In this document: positions 44,792-53,441 of the stretch, piece after piece
Layout of the letters: the number at the start of each line of letters is the position of its first letter
Position numbering within the stretch: the first letter of the stretch is position 1
Source: Paraburkholderia phenoliruptrix
GTDB taxonomy: Bacteria; Pseudomonadota; Gammaproteobacteria; Burkholderiales; Burkholderiaceae
Assembly (NCBI RefSeq): GCF_019511605.1
Contig: NZ_JAEUAV010000017.1
Location: 78,089 to 142,088, forward strand
Length of the DNA stretch: 64,000 bases
Direction of reading: 5' to 3'
Notes under the pieces: generated by a model
The model's database searches: none
Told to the model about the DNA's origin: nothing
Seen by the model: the letters and a program-made list of their open reading frames with translations, nothing else
Program-made: the position numbers and the translations under genes

Positions 44792-46102
44792 ATGCACACC
44801 TTGCCTTCAACGGAAACCGAACTCGCCGCATGGCTGCGGCTCTCTCTCGCGCCGGGACTGAAACCCGCGGCGCTGCGCCTGCTGCTGAGTGCTTTCGGCC
44901 TGCCCGAAGCGATTCTTCAGCAGGACCGTGAAACGCTCGCCGCGATTGCCGGCGAGGCCGCCGCGCGCGCGGCGCTGGCTCCGGCGGGCCCCGACTTCGA
45001 CGCCCAGCTCGACGCAGTGATCGCCTGGCGGGAGCTGCCCGGCAACCAGATCGTCACGCTCGACGACCCGGCCTATCCGCCGGCCCTCCTCACCATGCCC
45101 GATCCGCCGCCGCTGCTATATATAAAGGGGCGTCTGGACCTGCTGCATACGCGCGCGGTCGCGCTGGTGGGCAGCCGCAGCGCCACGCCGCAAGGTCTGG
45201 AAGACGCCGAACGCTTCGCGCGTACCATTTCGGCCGCGGGCGTGACCGTGGTGTCCGGGCTTGCGCAAGGGATAGACGGCGCTGCGCATCGGGGTGGGCT
45301 CGCCGCAATCGGCAGCACCGTGGCGGTGATCGGTACCGGCGCCGACCTGGTCTACCCGTCGGCGCACCACGCGCTCGCGAGGCAGATTGCCGTGCAAGGC
45401 GTCATTCTGTCGGAATGGCCGCTCGGCACGCCGGCGCGCGCCGCCAATTTCCCGCAGCGCAACCGGCTGATCGCAGGGCTCGTGAGCGGCGTGCTGGTTG
45501 TCGAGGCCGCCATGCGCTCAGGCTCGCTCATTACCGCGCGGCTCGCCAACGAGATGGGTCGCGACATCTTCGCGTTGCCCGGCTCGATACATGCGCCGCT
45601 GTCGCGCGGGTGTCATCGGATGATCAAGCAGGGCGCCAAACTGGTGGAGACACCCGAGGAGGTGCTAGACGAATTGGGCTTCGCAAGGGCGGCGCCTGCT
45701 GTTTCGTCCGTCGATGCGGGCATCCGCGTTCAGCGCAGCGCGACGTGCACGTTTGCCGATGCCGCGGCGGGTTGCCTGCCCACCGACTCGCCGGACAACC
45801 GCGAGCCGGAATGCGCGGCGCAATTGCCCTTAACCGAACCGGCGCCGGCCGAAGCGCGCCGCCCGGTGGGGACGGTTGCGACGGTTGCCACAGTTGCAAC
45901 GGTTGCGTTCGAGCCCGACGCGCAACGGCTCCTCGCCGCGCTCGGCCACGCCCCGACCAGCCTTGAAATTCTCGCCACGCGCACCGAAATGGACTACGCC
46001 GTCCTGCAAGCCACGCTGCTGCAACTGGAACTCGCCGGCCACGTCAGCGCGCTGCCCGGCGGCCGCTACGCGCGGGTCAGCCACGGCGAGCCGGCGAGAT
46101 AG
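44792..46102 (+). CDS. dprA: DNA-processing protein DprA
   Basis: A 436-residue protein with an N-terminal SAM-like region, the Rossmann-fold DprA domain (about 105-310; VALVGSRSATPQG, VVSGLAQGIDGAAHRGGL, VIGTGADLVYPSAH, FPQRNRLIAGL) and a C-terminal winged-helix domain (about 370-430). DprA loads RecA on incoming single-stranded DNA during transformation. A variable linker with the repeated text TVATVATVATVA separates the last two domains. The ATG at 44792 (MHTLPSTETELAAWL) matches the family better than the upstream one. Confidence 0.92.
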   Translation: MHTLPSTETELAAWLRLSLAPGLKPAALRLLLSAFGLPEAILQQDRETLAAIAGEAAARAALAPAGPDFDAQLDAVIAWRELPGNQIVTLDDPAYPPALLTMPDPPPLLYIKGRLDLLHTRAVALVGSRSATPQGLEDAERFARTISAAGVTVVSGLAQGIDGAAHRGGLAAIGSTVAVIGTGADLVYPSAHHALARQIAVQGVILSEWPLGTPARAANFPQRNRLIAGLVSGVLVVEAAMRSGSLITARLANEMGRDIFALPGSIHAPLSRGCHRMIKQGAKLVETPEEVLDELGFARAAPAVSSVDAGIRVQRSATCTFADAAAGCLPTDSPDNREPECAAQLPLTEPAPAEARRPVGTVATVATVATVAFEPDAQRLLAALGHAPTSLEILATRTEMDYAVLQATLLQLELAGHVSALPGGRYARVSHGEPAR

Positions 46103-46196
46103 CCGGCACACGCACCGGGCCCGGCCCGGCCACTCCGCGCGATCCGCCGTGCTACATTCGCGCCAAAGCATTCGACCAAGCACTTGAGGAACCACC

Positions 46197-46574
46197 ATGC
46201 CCGCGCTGAATCTCGACACCGACCAGGACCGGATAGCCGGGCGCGTCAACGACCCCGACACGCTGTTCGTTGCCTGCCTGTGTGCGGAGTGGTGCGGGAC
46301 CTGTCGCGAGTACCGGGAGGCATTCGACAAGCTGGCCGAGCGGCATCCGGAAATCTGTTTCGCATGGATCGACATCGAAACGCATGCAGATCGATTCGAC
46401 GATCTGGACGTCGAGAATTTTCCGACCATTCTGATCGAAGACTCAGTAACGACACGCTTCTTCGGCACCGTGTTGCCGCAGGCAGCGATAGTCGAGCGGA
46501 TGCTGGCGGACCTGACCGCGCTGCCGGGCGTGGTCGGCGCCCCCAAGCTGCGTCCGGCGCTGACGGCCGTCTGA
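46197..46574 (+). CDS. Thioredoxin-fold protein
   Basis: A 125-residue protein with one thioredoxin domain. The active-site dithiol is C33-x2-C36 in CAEWCGTCREYREAF, close to the WCGPC of thioredoxin but with Thr instead of Pro. It has the cis-Pro loop VENFPTILIE. No signal peptide is evident, so it is probably cytoplasmic. The partner is unknown. It follows dprA after 94 bases and may share its transcript. Confidence 0.85.
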   Translation: MPALNLDTDQDRIAGRVNDPDTLFVACLCAEWCGTCREYREAFDKLAERHPEICFAWIDIETHADRFDDLDVENFPTILIEDSVTTRFFGTVLPQAAIVERMLADLTALPGVVGAPKLRPALTAV

Positions 46575-46716
46575 AGCAGCCCCAAGGCCGGGTTCGCGGC
46601 GCGCGGGGTAATCCGCAGCGAGGGCGCCCGAGCCCCGGCGGCACGGCACTTGCGGCCGGCGCAGCGCGCGTTTGCCGCAGCTTGCCCAATTGCTGAGCAC
46701 GCAATTATGATGGCGC

Positions 46717-46751
46717 GCTTTTATGTCCGCTTTTATGTCCGCTTTTATGTC
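46717..46751. repeat. 12-base tandem repeat, three copies
   Basis: The unit GCTTTTATGTCC occurs twice exactly and a third time over 11 of 12 bases (46717-46728, 46729-46740, 46741-46751). It ends three bases before a TTGACA at 46754 in the topB promoter region. Short tandem arrays of this kind can change copy number by slippage. Confidence 0.9.
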
Positions 46752-46777
46752 AGTTGACACGCCGCATTCGCGCCGTG

Positions 46778-46786
46778 TGCTATAAA
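46778..46786 (+). promoter_or_regulatory. Candidate extended -10 promoter of topB
   Basis: TGC-TATAAA fits an extended -10 element. The nearby TTGACA at 46754-46759 is 21 bases from TATAAA, too far for a standard pair, so the extended -10 reading is preferred. Confidence 0.4.
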
Positions 46787-46881
46787 GCGGTCGTTAATGG
46801 GTAGCAAGGTCGCACACGAGGGTCGCGCCAACTGGCGCGCTCAAGGCCACCAACCCGGAAATACCAACCTCACATCGAGTC

Positions 46882-49554
46882 ATGTCCAAAGCACTGATCA
46901 TCGCCGAAAAGCCTTCCGTCGCGAACGACATCGCGCGCGCTTTGGGCGGTTTTACCAAGCATGACGAGTACTACGAGAGCGACGAGTACGTCCTCTCTTC
47001 GGCAGTGGGCCATCTGCTGGAAATCGCCGCGCCCGAAGAATACGAAGTGAAACGCGGCAAGTGGAGTTTCGCCAATCTGCCCGTCATTCCGCCGCATTTC
47101 GATCTGAACCCGATCGCGAAGAGCGAGTCGCGCCTGAAGGTGCTGACGAAGCTGCTCAAGCGCAAGGATATCGACCGCCTGATCAATGCATGCGACGCGG
47201 GGCGCGAAGGCGAGTTGATCTTCCGCCTGATCGCGCAGCACGCAAAAGCTAAGCAGCCGGTGCAGCGCCTGTGGCTGCAATCCATGACGCCGGCCGCGAT
47301 CCGCGACGGCTTCGCGCGTTTGCGCAGCGACGAGGAAATGCAGCCGCTCGCCGACGCCGCGCGTTGCCGCTCGGAAGCGGACTGGCTGGTCGGCATCAAC
47401 GGCACGCGCGCGATGACCGCATTCAACAGCAAGGGCGGCGGCTTCTTCCTGACCACCGTCGGCCGGGTGCAAACGCCCACGCTGTCTATCGTCGTCGAGC
47501 GCGAGGAGAAGATTCGCCGCTTCGTGCCGCGCGACTATTGGGAAGTGAAGGCGGAGTTCGTCTGCGCGGCCGGTTTTTACGAGGGCCGCTGGTTCGATCC
47601 GAAATTCAAGCGCGACGAGTTCGATCCTGAAAAGCGCGACTCGCGCCTGTGGTCGCTGCCCGCCGCGGAAACCATCGTGGCCGCCTGCCGCGGCCAGCTC
47701 GGCACTGTCACTGAAGAGTCGAAGCCGTCCACGCAACTGTCGCCGGCGCTCTTCGACCTGACGAGCCTGCAGCGCGAGGCGAACGGCCGCTTCGGCTTCT
47801 CCGCCAAGAACACGCTGGGCCTTGCTCAGGCGCTGTACGAAAAGCACAAAGTGCTGACCTATCCGCGGACTGACGCACGCGCGCTGCCCGAGGACTACAT
47901 GGAAACGGTCAAGCAGACGCTCGGCATGCTCAAGGAGAGCAACAACTACTTGCCGTTCGCCAAGCAGGTGTTGGACAAGGGCTGGGTGAAGCCGAACAAG
48001 CGCATCTTCGACAATTCGAAGATCAGCGACCACTTCGCCATTATCCCGACGCTGCAAGCGCCGAAGAACCTGTCCGAGCCGGAACAGAAGCTTTACGACC
48101 TCGTCGTGAAGCGCTTTCTCTCGGTGTTCTTCCCGGCCGCCGAATACCGCGTGACCACGCGTATTACGGAGGTGGTCGGCCATCACTTCAAGACCGAAGG
48201 CAAGGTGCTGGTCGAGCCGGGCTGGCTGCAGGTCTACGGCCGCGAAATCAGCGGTGAAGACGCGAACCTCGTGCCCGTACAGAAGGACGAAAAGGTCAAG
48301 ACCGACAAGATCGCCGCCCAGCAACTGGTGACCAAACCACCGGCACGCTACAACGAAGCCACGTTGCTCTCCGCCATGGAAGGCGCGGGCAAGCTCGTCG
48401 AAGACGACGAACTGCGCGAAGCGATGGCCGCCAAGGGTCTCGGCACGCCGGCCACGCGCGCGGCGATTATCGAAGGGTTGCTAGGCGAGAAGTATCTGAT
48501 TCGCGAAGGCCGCGACCTGATTCCAACCGCCAAGGCATTTCAGTTGATGACGCTGCTGCGCGGTCTCGGCGTGAAGGAATTGACCGCGCCGGAACTCACG
48601 GGCGAGTGGGAATACAAGCTTTCGCAGATGGAGCGCGGCAACCTGCCGCGCGACGCGTTCATGCAGGAAATCGCCCGCATGACGCAAACCATCGTGAAGC
48701 GCGCGAAGGAATACGATTCCGACACGATCCCCGGCGATTACGCGACGTTGCAAACACCGTGTCCGAATTGCGGCGGACAGGTGAAGGAAAACTATCGGCG
48801 CTTCGCGTGCTCGAAGTGCGAGTTCTCCATCTCCAAGATTCCGGGCGGCCGCCAGTTCGAGATCGAGGAAGTCGAAGAACTGCTGAAGAACAAGACGATC
48901 GGCCCGCTCTCCGGTTTCCGCAGCAAGATGGGGCGTCCTTTCTCGGCGATTCTGAAGCTGTCGCTCGACGACGAAATCAAGAACTACAAGCTCGAGTTCG
49001 ACTTTGGCCAGGACGCGGGTGGTGAAGACGGCGAACCGCCCGACTTCTCCGACCAGCAACCGGTCGGCGCATGCCCGAAGTGCAAGGGCCGCGTGTTCGA
49101 GCATGGCATGAGCTACGTCTGTGAGAACTCGGTCGCTAATCCGAAGACTTGCGACTTCCGCTCCGGCAAGGTGATCCTGCAGCAGGAGATCGCGCGTGAG
49201 CAGATGGCCAAGCTGCTCGAAGAAGGGCGTACCGACCTGCTCACCAACTTCAAGTCGTCGCGCACCGGCCGCAACTTCAAGGCGTTTCTCGTCAAGCAGA
49301 ACGACGGGAAGATCGGCTTCGAGTTCGAGAAGAAGGAGCCGTCGGCCAAGACTGCTGCCAAAACGGCCGCGGCGAAGTCGGCAGCGAAGGCCGGTGGACC
49401 GGAGTTCGAATCCGACGACGACGAGACCTCGGTCGCAGTGAAAGCCGCGCCGGCTGCGAAGAAAACTGCCGCGAAGAAAGCCCCCGCGACCAAAACCGCA
49501 GCGGCCAAGAAGGCGCCGGCCAAAAAGACGGCAGCCCGCAATACGGGCTCGTGA
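46882..49554 (+). CDS. topB: DNA topoisomerase III
   Basis: An 890-residue type IA topoisomerase. The Toprim domain begins SKALIIAEKPSVANDIARALG; the DxD-type acid motif lies in INACDAGREGELIFRLI. The catalytic Y327 is in LTYPRTDARAL. Two C-terminal zinc-ribbon-like blocks follow (TPCPNCGGQVKENYRRFACSKC and GACPKCKGRVFEHGMSYVCE). The last 65 residues are a Lys/Ala/Pro tail (KKTAAKKAPATKTAAAKK) like a histone-H1 domain, probably adding non-specific DNA affinity. The enzyme decatenates replicating DNA. It stands alone and is closed by a strong terminator. Confidence 0.95.
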   Translation: MSKALIIAEKPSVANDIARALGGFTKHDEYYESDEYVLSSAVGHLLEIAAPEEYEVKRGKWSFANLPVIPPHFDLNPIAKSESRLKVLTKLLKRKDIDRLINACDAGREGELIFRLIAQHAKAKQPVQRLWLQSMTPAAIRDGFARLRSDEEMQPLADAARCRSEADWLVGINGTRAMTAFNSKGGGFFLTTVGRVQTPTLSIVVEREEKIRRFVPRDYWEVKAEFVCAAGFYEGRWFDPKFKRDEFDPEKRDSRLWSLPAAETIVAACRGQLGTVTEESKPSTQLSPALFDLTSLQREANGRFGFSAKNTLGLAQALYEKHKVLTYPRTDARALPEDYMETVKQTLGMLKESNNYLPFAKQVLDKGWVKPNKRIFDNSKISDHFAIIPTLQAPKNLSEPEQKLYDLVVKRFLSVFFPAAEYRVTTRITEVVGHHFKTEGKVLVEPGWLQVYGREISGEDANLVPVQKDEKVKTDKIAAQQLVTKPPARYNEATLLSAMEGAGKLVEDDELREAMAAKGLGTPATRAAIIEGLLGEKYLIREGRDLIPTAKAFQLMTLLRGLGVKELTAPELTGEWEYKLSQMERGNLPRDAFMQEIARMTQTIVKRAKEYDSDTIPGDYATLQTPCPNCGGQVKENYRRFACSKCEFSISKIPGGRQFEIEEVEELLKNKTIGPLSGFRSKMGRPFSAILKLSLDDEIKNYKLEFDFGQDAGGEDGEPPDFSDQQPVGACPKCKGRVFEHGMSYVCENSVANPKTCDFRSGKVILQQEIAREQMAKLLEEGRTDLLTNFKSSRTGRNFKAFLVKQNDGKIGFEFEKKEPSAKTAAKTAAAKSAAKAGGPEFESDDDETSVAVKAAPAAKKTAAKKAPATKTAAAKKAPAKKTAARNTGS

Positions 49555-49637
49555 TAAACGGGTGGTGCGCGGCATTGCGACTGTGCACCGGGTGCCCGCT
49601 GAACACTCGCCAGCGTTAGCAACGGCGTTCACGACAA

Positions 49638-49673
49638 AAAAGCGCGGTCACCAATAAGGTGACCGCGCTTTTC
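49638..49673 (+). terminator. Terminator after topB
   Basis: Perfect 15-bp stem AAAAGCGCGGTCACC / GGTGACCGCGCTTTT (49638-49652 and 49658-49672), five-base loop. The A and T runs on both sides make it bidirectional, so it can also stop the convergent LysR gene. Confidence 0.92.
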
Positions 49674-49755
49674 TAATGCACATTTATGCGTTTTGCCATG
49701 CTTTGTTGAGCGCGCCATGGACGGCGCGCGCGCTGGTCCGGCAACGAAAACCGCG

Positions 49756-50859
49756 TTACAGCGGCGTCAACGCCGTGGGTCGTGAGCGGTTCGCCGGCTT
49801 TCCCAACGTCTTTGCCACCGGCGCAAGCTCGCTGTCGAGCAGACTCGATAGCGGCTCGGCGCCGTCGAACGCTTCGGGCGGCATTGCAGCATCCGCGGAT
49901 TCGAACGACGCCGCCGACGCAGGATGCCCCACGCCGTCCTTGATCCACTGTTCGCCGAGCAGGCTATTCGGTGTCTGGCTGAAATGCTCGACCAGATGGT
50001 CGATGAACGTGCGTACCTTGGCCGGCAAATGGCGACGGCTCGGGTATGCAATGTTGATCTCGACCTGCGGCAAACGGTAGTCGCCAAGCAGCCGCACCAG
50101 CCGGCCGCGCGTCATGTCGCGTCCGATCAGATAACTGGGCAGAATCGCGATGCCCATGCCGAGCAGCGCAAACTGGCGCAGCATTTCCGTATTGTTCGCA
50201 ACGATCACGTTCGACGGGCGTACGCGCACCTCGCCTTCCGGACCGGTAAACACCCGCTCGTCGCCCCAATATTCGGAGGGCAGGCTCAGACACGGATGCT
50301 CGAGCAGATGCTCGGGACGCGTGGGCGTGCCATGCTTCTCCAGATAAGCCGGGGTGGCGCACACGGTCATGCAGCCCGTGGTCAGACGCCGCGTGACAAT
50401 GCTCGCGCTGCGCATCTGCCGCGCGATCACGACGCCAACGTCGAAACCTTCTTCGACCAGGTCGACCTGGCGGTCCACCAGCGTGACGTCCGGAATGACT
50501 TTCGGATAACGCTCAGCGTAGGTTTGCAATACGGGCGCGAGGTTGTGCAAACCGAACACGACCGGCGCGACGATACGCAAAGTGCCGACCGGCTCGTGAT
50601 TTCGCGCGACCACCATTTGCTCGACGTCTTCGAGCTCGTCGAGAATCTGGCGCGCGCGTTCGAGATAAACCTGGCCGGATTCGGTCAGGGACAAACTGCG
50701 GGTTGTACGGTTGAGCAGTCGCGTACCAAGACGCCCCTCGAGGTCGGCAACGTGACGGGTGGCAACTGCGTTGGAGATATCCAGCGCGCTCGCAGCGCGG
50801 GCGAAACTGCCGAGATCCGCCACTTTGACGAAAACTCGCATCGACTGCAAATGATCCAT
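49756..50859 (-). CDS. LysR-type transcriptional regulator
   Basis: A 367-residue regulator. The winged helix-turn-helix is at the N-terminus (VFVKVADLGSFARAASALDISNAVATRHVADLEGRLGTRLLNR in overview), followed by the two-lobed effector domain (about 90-295). An extra 65 residues at the C-terminus are Ser/Ala/Glu-rich and lie beyond the usual 300-residue fold. Regulators of this subgroup (CrgA/DmlR-like) often control a divergent neighbour, but here the upstream gene pckG points the same way. An imperfect palindrome at 50892-50911 may be its own operator. Confidence 0.88.
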   Translation of the reverse strand: MDHLQSMRVFVKVADLGSFARAASALDISNAVATRHVADLEGRLGTRLLNRTTRSLSLTESGQVYLERARQILDELEDVEQMVVARNHEPVGTLRIVAPVVFGLHNLAPVLQTYAERYPKVIPDVTLVDRQVDLVEEGFDVGVVIARQMRSASIVTRRLTTGCMTVCATPAYLEKHGTPTRPEHLLEHPCLSLPSEYWGDERVFTGPEGEVRVRPSNVIVANNTEMLRQFALLGMGIAILPSYLIGRDMTRGRLVRLLGDYRLPQVEINIAYPSRRHLPAKVRTFIDHLVEHFSQTPNSLLGEQWIKDGVGHPASAASFESADAAMPPEAFDGAEPLSSLLDSELAPVAKTLGKPANRSRPTALTPL

Positions 50860-50891
50860 ATGACAACTCCTGCCGTGTTACGGCTTCCTGA

Positions 50892-50911
50892 CAATTGGTG
50901 ATAACCATTGG
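50892..50911. promoter_or_regulatory. Candidate LysR operator (T-N11-A palindrome)
   Basis: CAATTGGTGATAACCATTGG is an imperfect dyad centred on GATA (TGGT/ACCA inner arms). It includes a T-N11-A pattern (T50895, A50907) and lies 33-52 bases upstream of the LysR start codon, where autoregulatory sites are common. Confidence 0.4.
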
Positions 50912-51144
50912 AAGCGAACTAGGGATTCTCCTACGACTCGCGCAATCGTGCAGAAGTTGCCCGCAAAAGCGGAAATCTCGTCAAAATTTGTGCGACTATG
51001 CGCCCAAATGTGGGGCATGACCATCGATTGTTCCGCTTAACGCGACAATATGGTGCGCCGCAGCTTGCAACCCGCTGCTGTTCGAACAGATAGAACACGG
51101 GTCGGGCTCCCGCCGGCAACCCGCTCGGGCCCACCGCGTAGGCG

Positions 51145-51175
51145 AAAAAACAAAAGCCGCCCGAAGGCGGCTTTT
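51145..51175 (-). terminator. Terminator of pckG
   Basis: Perfect 10-bp stem AAAAGCCGCC / GGCGGCTTTT with CGAA loop (51152-51175); on the minus strand it runs into further T residues (51145-51150). Confidence 0.88.
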
Positions 51176-51199
51176 GCGTGCGCAGTGAACACTCACATG

Positions 51200-53068
51200 T
51201 CAAGCTGCGAGCTTGCTCTCCAACTCGCTTTTCGCCTGCGCCAGCGCGGGCGGCAAGCCTTGCTGCAACGTGTCAAAGAGCTCGCCGTGCAACGCGAGCT
51301 CGGCGCGCCACGCCGCGTCGTCGACGGAAATGACCTGCTCGAACTGCTCGCGGCTGAACGCGAGGCCGCTCCAGTCGATGTCGTCGTAGTGCGGCGACAC
51401 CCCGAATGCGTGCTCCTCGCCCTGCGCGGTGCCCTCGATGCGACCGACCATCCAGCCGAGCACGCGCATGTTTTCGCCGAAGCCCGGCCACACGAACTTG
51501 CCGTCTGCGTCCTTGCGGAACCAGTTGACGCAGAAGATTTTCGGCAGCTTCGCATTCAGTTGCTGCAAGCGCTCGCCGGTTTTCAGCCAATGGCCGAAGT
51601 AGTCGCTCATGTTGTAGCCGCAGAACGGCAGCATCGCGAACGGGTCACGCCGCACCACGCCCTGCTGGCCCGCGGCGGCGGCGGTGGTTTCCGAGCCCAT
51701 GGTCGCCGCCATGTAGACGCCTTCGACCCAGTTGCGCGCCTCCGTGACGAGCGGCACCGTGGTGGAGCGGCGCCCGCCGAAGATGAACGCGTCGATCGGC
51801 ACGCCCGCCGGATTCTCCCAGTCGGGGTCGATGGACGGACATTGCGAGGCTGGCGCCGTGAAGCGCGCGTTCGGGTGCGCCGCCTTGCGGCCGCTCTCCT
51901 TCGCGCTCGCGGGCGTCCAGTCCTTGCCTTGCCAGTCGATCAGGTGCGCGGGCGGCTCGTCGGTCATGCCTTCCCACCATACGTCGCCGTCGTCGGTCAG
52001 CGCCACGTTCGTGAAGATCACGTTTTCCTTCAGCGTAGCCATCGCGTTGAAGTTCGTCTTTTCGCTCGTGCCGGGCGCGACGCCGAAGTAGCCCGCTTCC
52101 GGGTTGATCGCGTACAGGCGGCCGTCTTTGCCAGGTTTGATCCACGCAATGTCGTCGCCGATGGTCGAGATTTTCCAGCCGTTCAGGCCTTCGGGTGGAA
52201 TAAGCATCGCGAAGTTGGTCTTGCCGCACGCCGACGGGAAAGCCGCCGCCACGTGATGCTTGCGGCCCTCGGGCGAAGTCACGCCGAGAATCAGCATATG
52301 CTCGGCAAGCCAGCCTTCGTCGCGGCCCATGGTCGACGCAATGCGCAGCGCAAAGCACTTCTTGCCGAGCAACGCGTTGCCGCCGTAGCCTGAGCCATAG
52401 CTCCAGATTTCGCGCGTTTCGGGAAAGTGGACGATGTACTTGGTCGGATTGCATGGCCAGGGCACGTCTTTCGCGCCCGCCTCGAGCGGCGCGCCGACCG
52501 AATGCACGCACGGCACGAACTCGCCATCCTCGCCAAGAACCTCGTACACCTTGCGGCCCATGCGGGTCATGATGCGCATGTTGGTGACCACGTAAGGGCT
52601 GTCGCTCAGTTCAACGCCGATGTGTGCGATAGGCGAGCCAAGCGGGCCCATGGAGAACGGCACCACGTACATCGTGCGGCCGCGCATCGCGCCGTCGAAC
52701 AGACCGTTGAGCGTCGTGCGCATTTCATCCGGCGCGACCCAGTTGTTGGTCGGCCCGGCGTCCTCGCGGCGCTCTGCACAAATGAAAGTGCGGTCTTCGA
52801 CACGAGCGACGTCCGAAGGATCGGACCATGCGAGATAGGAATTCGGACGTTTCGCGGGATTGAGCTTTCTCAGCGTGCCCGCTTCGACCATCTGCGCGCA
52901 CAGGCGGTCGTACTCTTCCTGCGAGCCATCGCACCACACGATCCTGTCCGGTTTGGTCATAGCGGCAACGCGCTGGACCCAGTCGATCAGTTTCCGATGT
53001 CTGACCCACGCGGGCGCTTCTACTGACGCTTTAGCTGTGGGATGTGCCTCGAATGATGGAAGATTCAT
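51200..53068 (-). CDS. pckG: Phosphoenolpyruvate carboxykinase (GTP)
   Basis: A 622-residue enzyme converting oxaloacetate and GTP to phosphoenolpyruvate in gluconeogenesis. The P-loop with the reactive Cys is AAFPSACGKTNFAML. The GTP-type family blocks RTMYVVPFSMGP, GGNALLGKKCFALRIA and GWMVGRIEGTAQGEEHAFG are present. The ATG at 53068 (MNLPSFEAHPTAK) gives the standard length; the open frame upstream is not conserved. A CRP-type palindrome lies about 295 bases upstream, between it and the divergent dehydrogenase. Confidence 0.96.
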   Translation of the reverse strand: MNLPSFEAHPTAKASVEAPAWVRHRKLIDWVQRVAAMTKPDRIVWCDGSQEEYDRLCAQMVEAGTLRKLNPAKRPNSYLAWSDPSDVARVEDRTFICAERREDAGPTNNWVAPDEMRTTLNGLFDGAMRGRTMYVVPFSMGPLGSPIAHIGVELSDSPYVVTNMRIMTRMGRKVYEVLGEDGEFVPCVHSVGAPLEAGAKDVPWPCNPTKYIVHFPETREIWSYGSGYGGNALLGKKCFALRIASTMGRDEGWLAEHMLILGVTSPEGRKHHVAAAFPSACGKTNFAMLIPPEGLNGWKISTIGDDIAWIKPGKDGRLYAINPEAGYFGVAPGTSEKTNFNAMATLKENVIFTNVALTDDGDVWWEGMTDEPPAHLIDWQGKDWTPASAKESGRKAAHPNARFTAPASQCPSIDPDWENPAGVPIDAFIFGGRRSTTVPLVTEARNWVEGVYMAATMGSETTAAAAGQQGVVRRDPFAMLPFCGYNMSDYFGHWLKTGERLQQLNAKLPKIFCVNWFRKDADGKFVWPGFGENMRVLGWMVGRIEGTAQGEEHAFGVSPHYDDIDWSGLAFSREQFEQVISVDDAAWRAELALHGELFDTLQQGLPPALAQAKSELESKLAA

Positions 53069-53441
53069 CGACTTGTCTCCGTTTGTGGGATTGGAAAACG
53101 GTACAAGCCCGGCGATGCTGCATGCGAGAGGCATTCAATTGGTCGCGCCGGTTTCTACAAACCGACGCGCAATTGCGCAGGTCATCACGGGCTTCAACAC
53201 AGTTTGTCCGGTCAAGGCCCACGGGACGGGCGTCTGCAACCGTCTGTAAAGCGGCTTGCCTCAACACGCAACAAACTGTTAAAAACGATGTCAATCGGCC
53301 GTGCCGTAGCGCTGTCGTTCTACGCGGCAGTTTCTACGGTAAGGCATTCAGCCAGACCGGCATGTGACCTGGGTCACATGATGGGACAGTCAGCATAACA
53401 CTCCGTTCCGCACCGTCATGGTGCGGCGCAAGATACATACC
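53069..53441. other. Divergent pckG / dehydrogenase intergenic region
   Basis: A 373-base divergent control region. It contains the perfect palindrome at 53361-53380 and a small hairpin CCGCACC-GTCAT-GGTGCGG (53408-53426) just upstream of the dehydrogenase start. No gene is supported. Confidence 0.55.
53361..53380. promoter_or_regulatory. CRP/FNR-type palindromic operator
   Basis: CATGTGACC-TG-GGTCACATG is a perfect 9-bp inverted repeat. Its core TGTGA-N6-TCACA (53363-53378) is the textbook CRP consensus. It ends 61 bases before the dehydrogenase start and lies about 295 bases upstream of pckG, a gluconeogenic gene for which CRP-like control would make sense. The binding protein in this organism is an inference. 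Confidence 0.65.

Larger units (their letters stand above)
46575..46881. other. Intergenic region upstream of topB
   Basis: 307 bases without a supported gene. It contains a three-unit 12-base tandem repeat (46717-46751) and an extended -10 promoter candidate for topB at 46778-46786. The rest shows nothing I can assign. Confidence 0.55.
50860..51199. other. Intergenic region upstream of the LysR gene
   Basis: 340 bases between the LysR start and the end of pckG. It contains the palindrome at 50892-50911 and the pckG terminator at 51152-51175. I see no gene. Confidence 0.5.
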
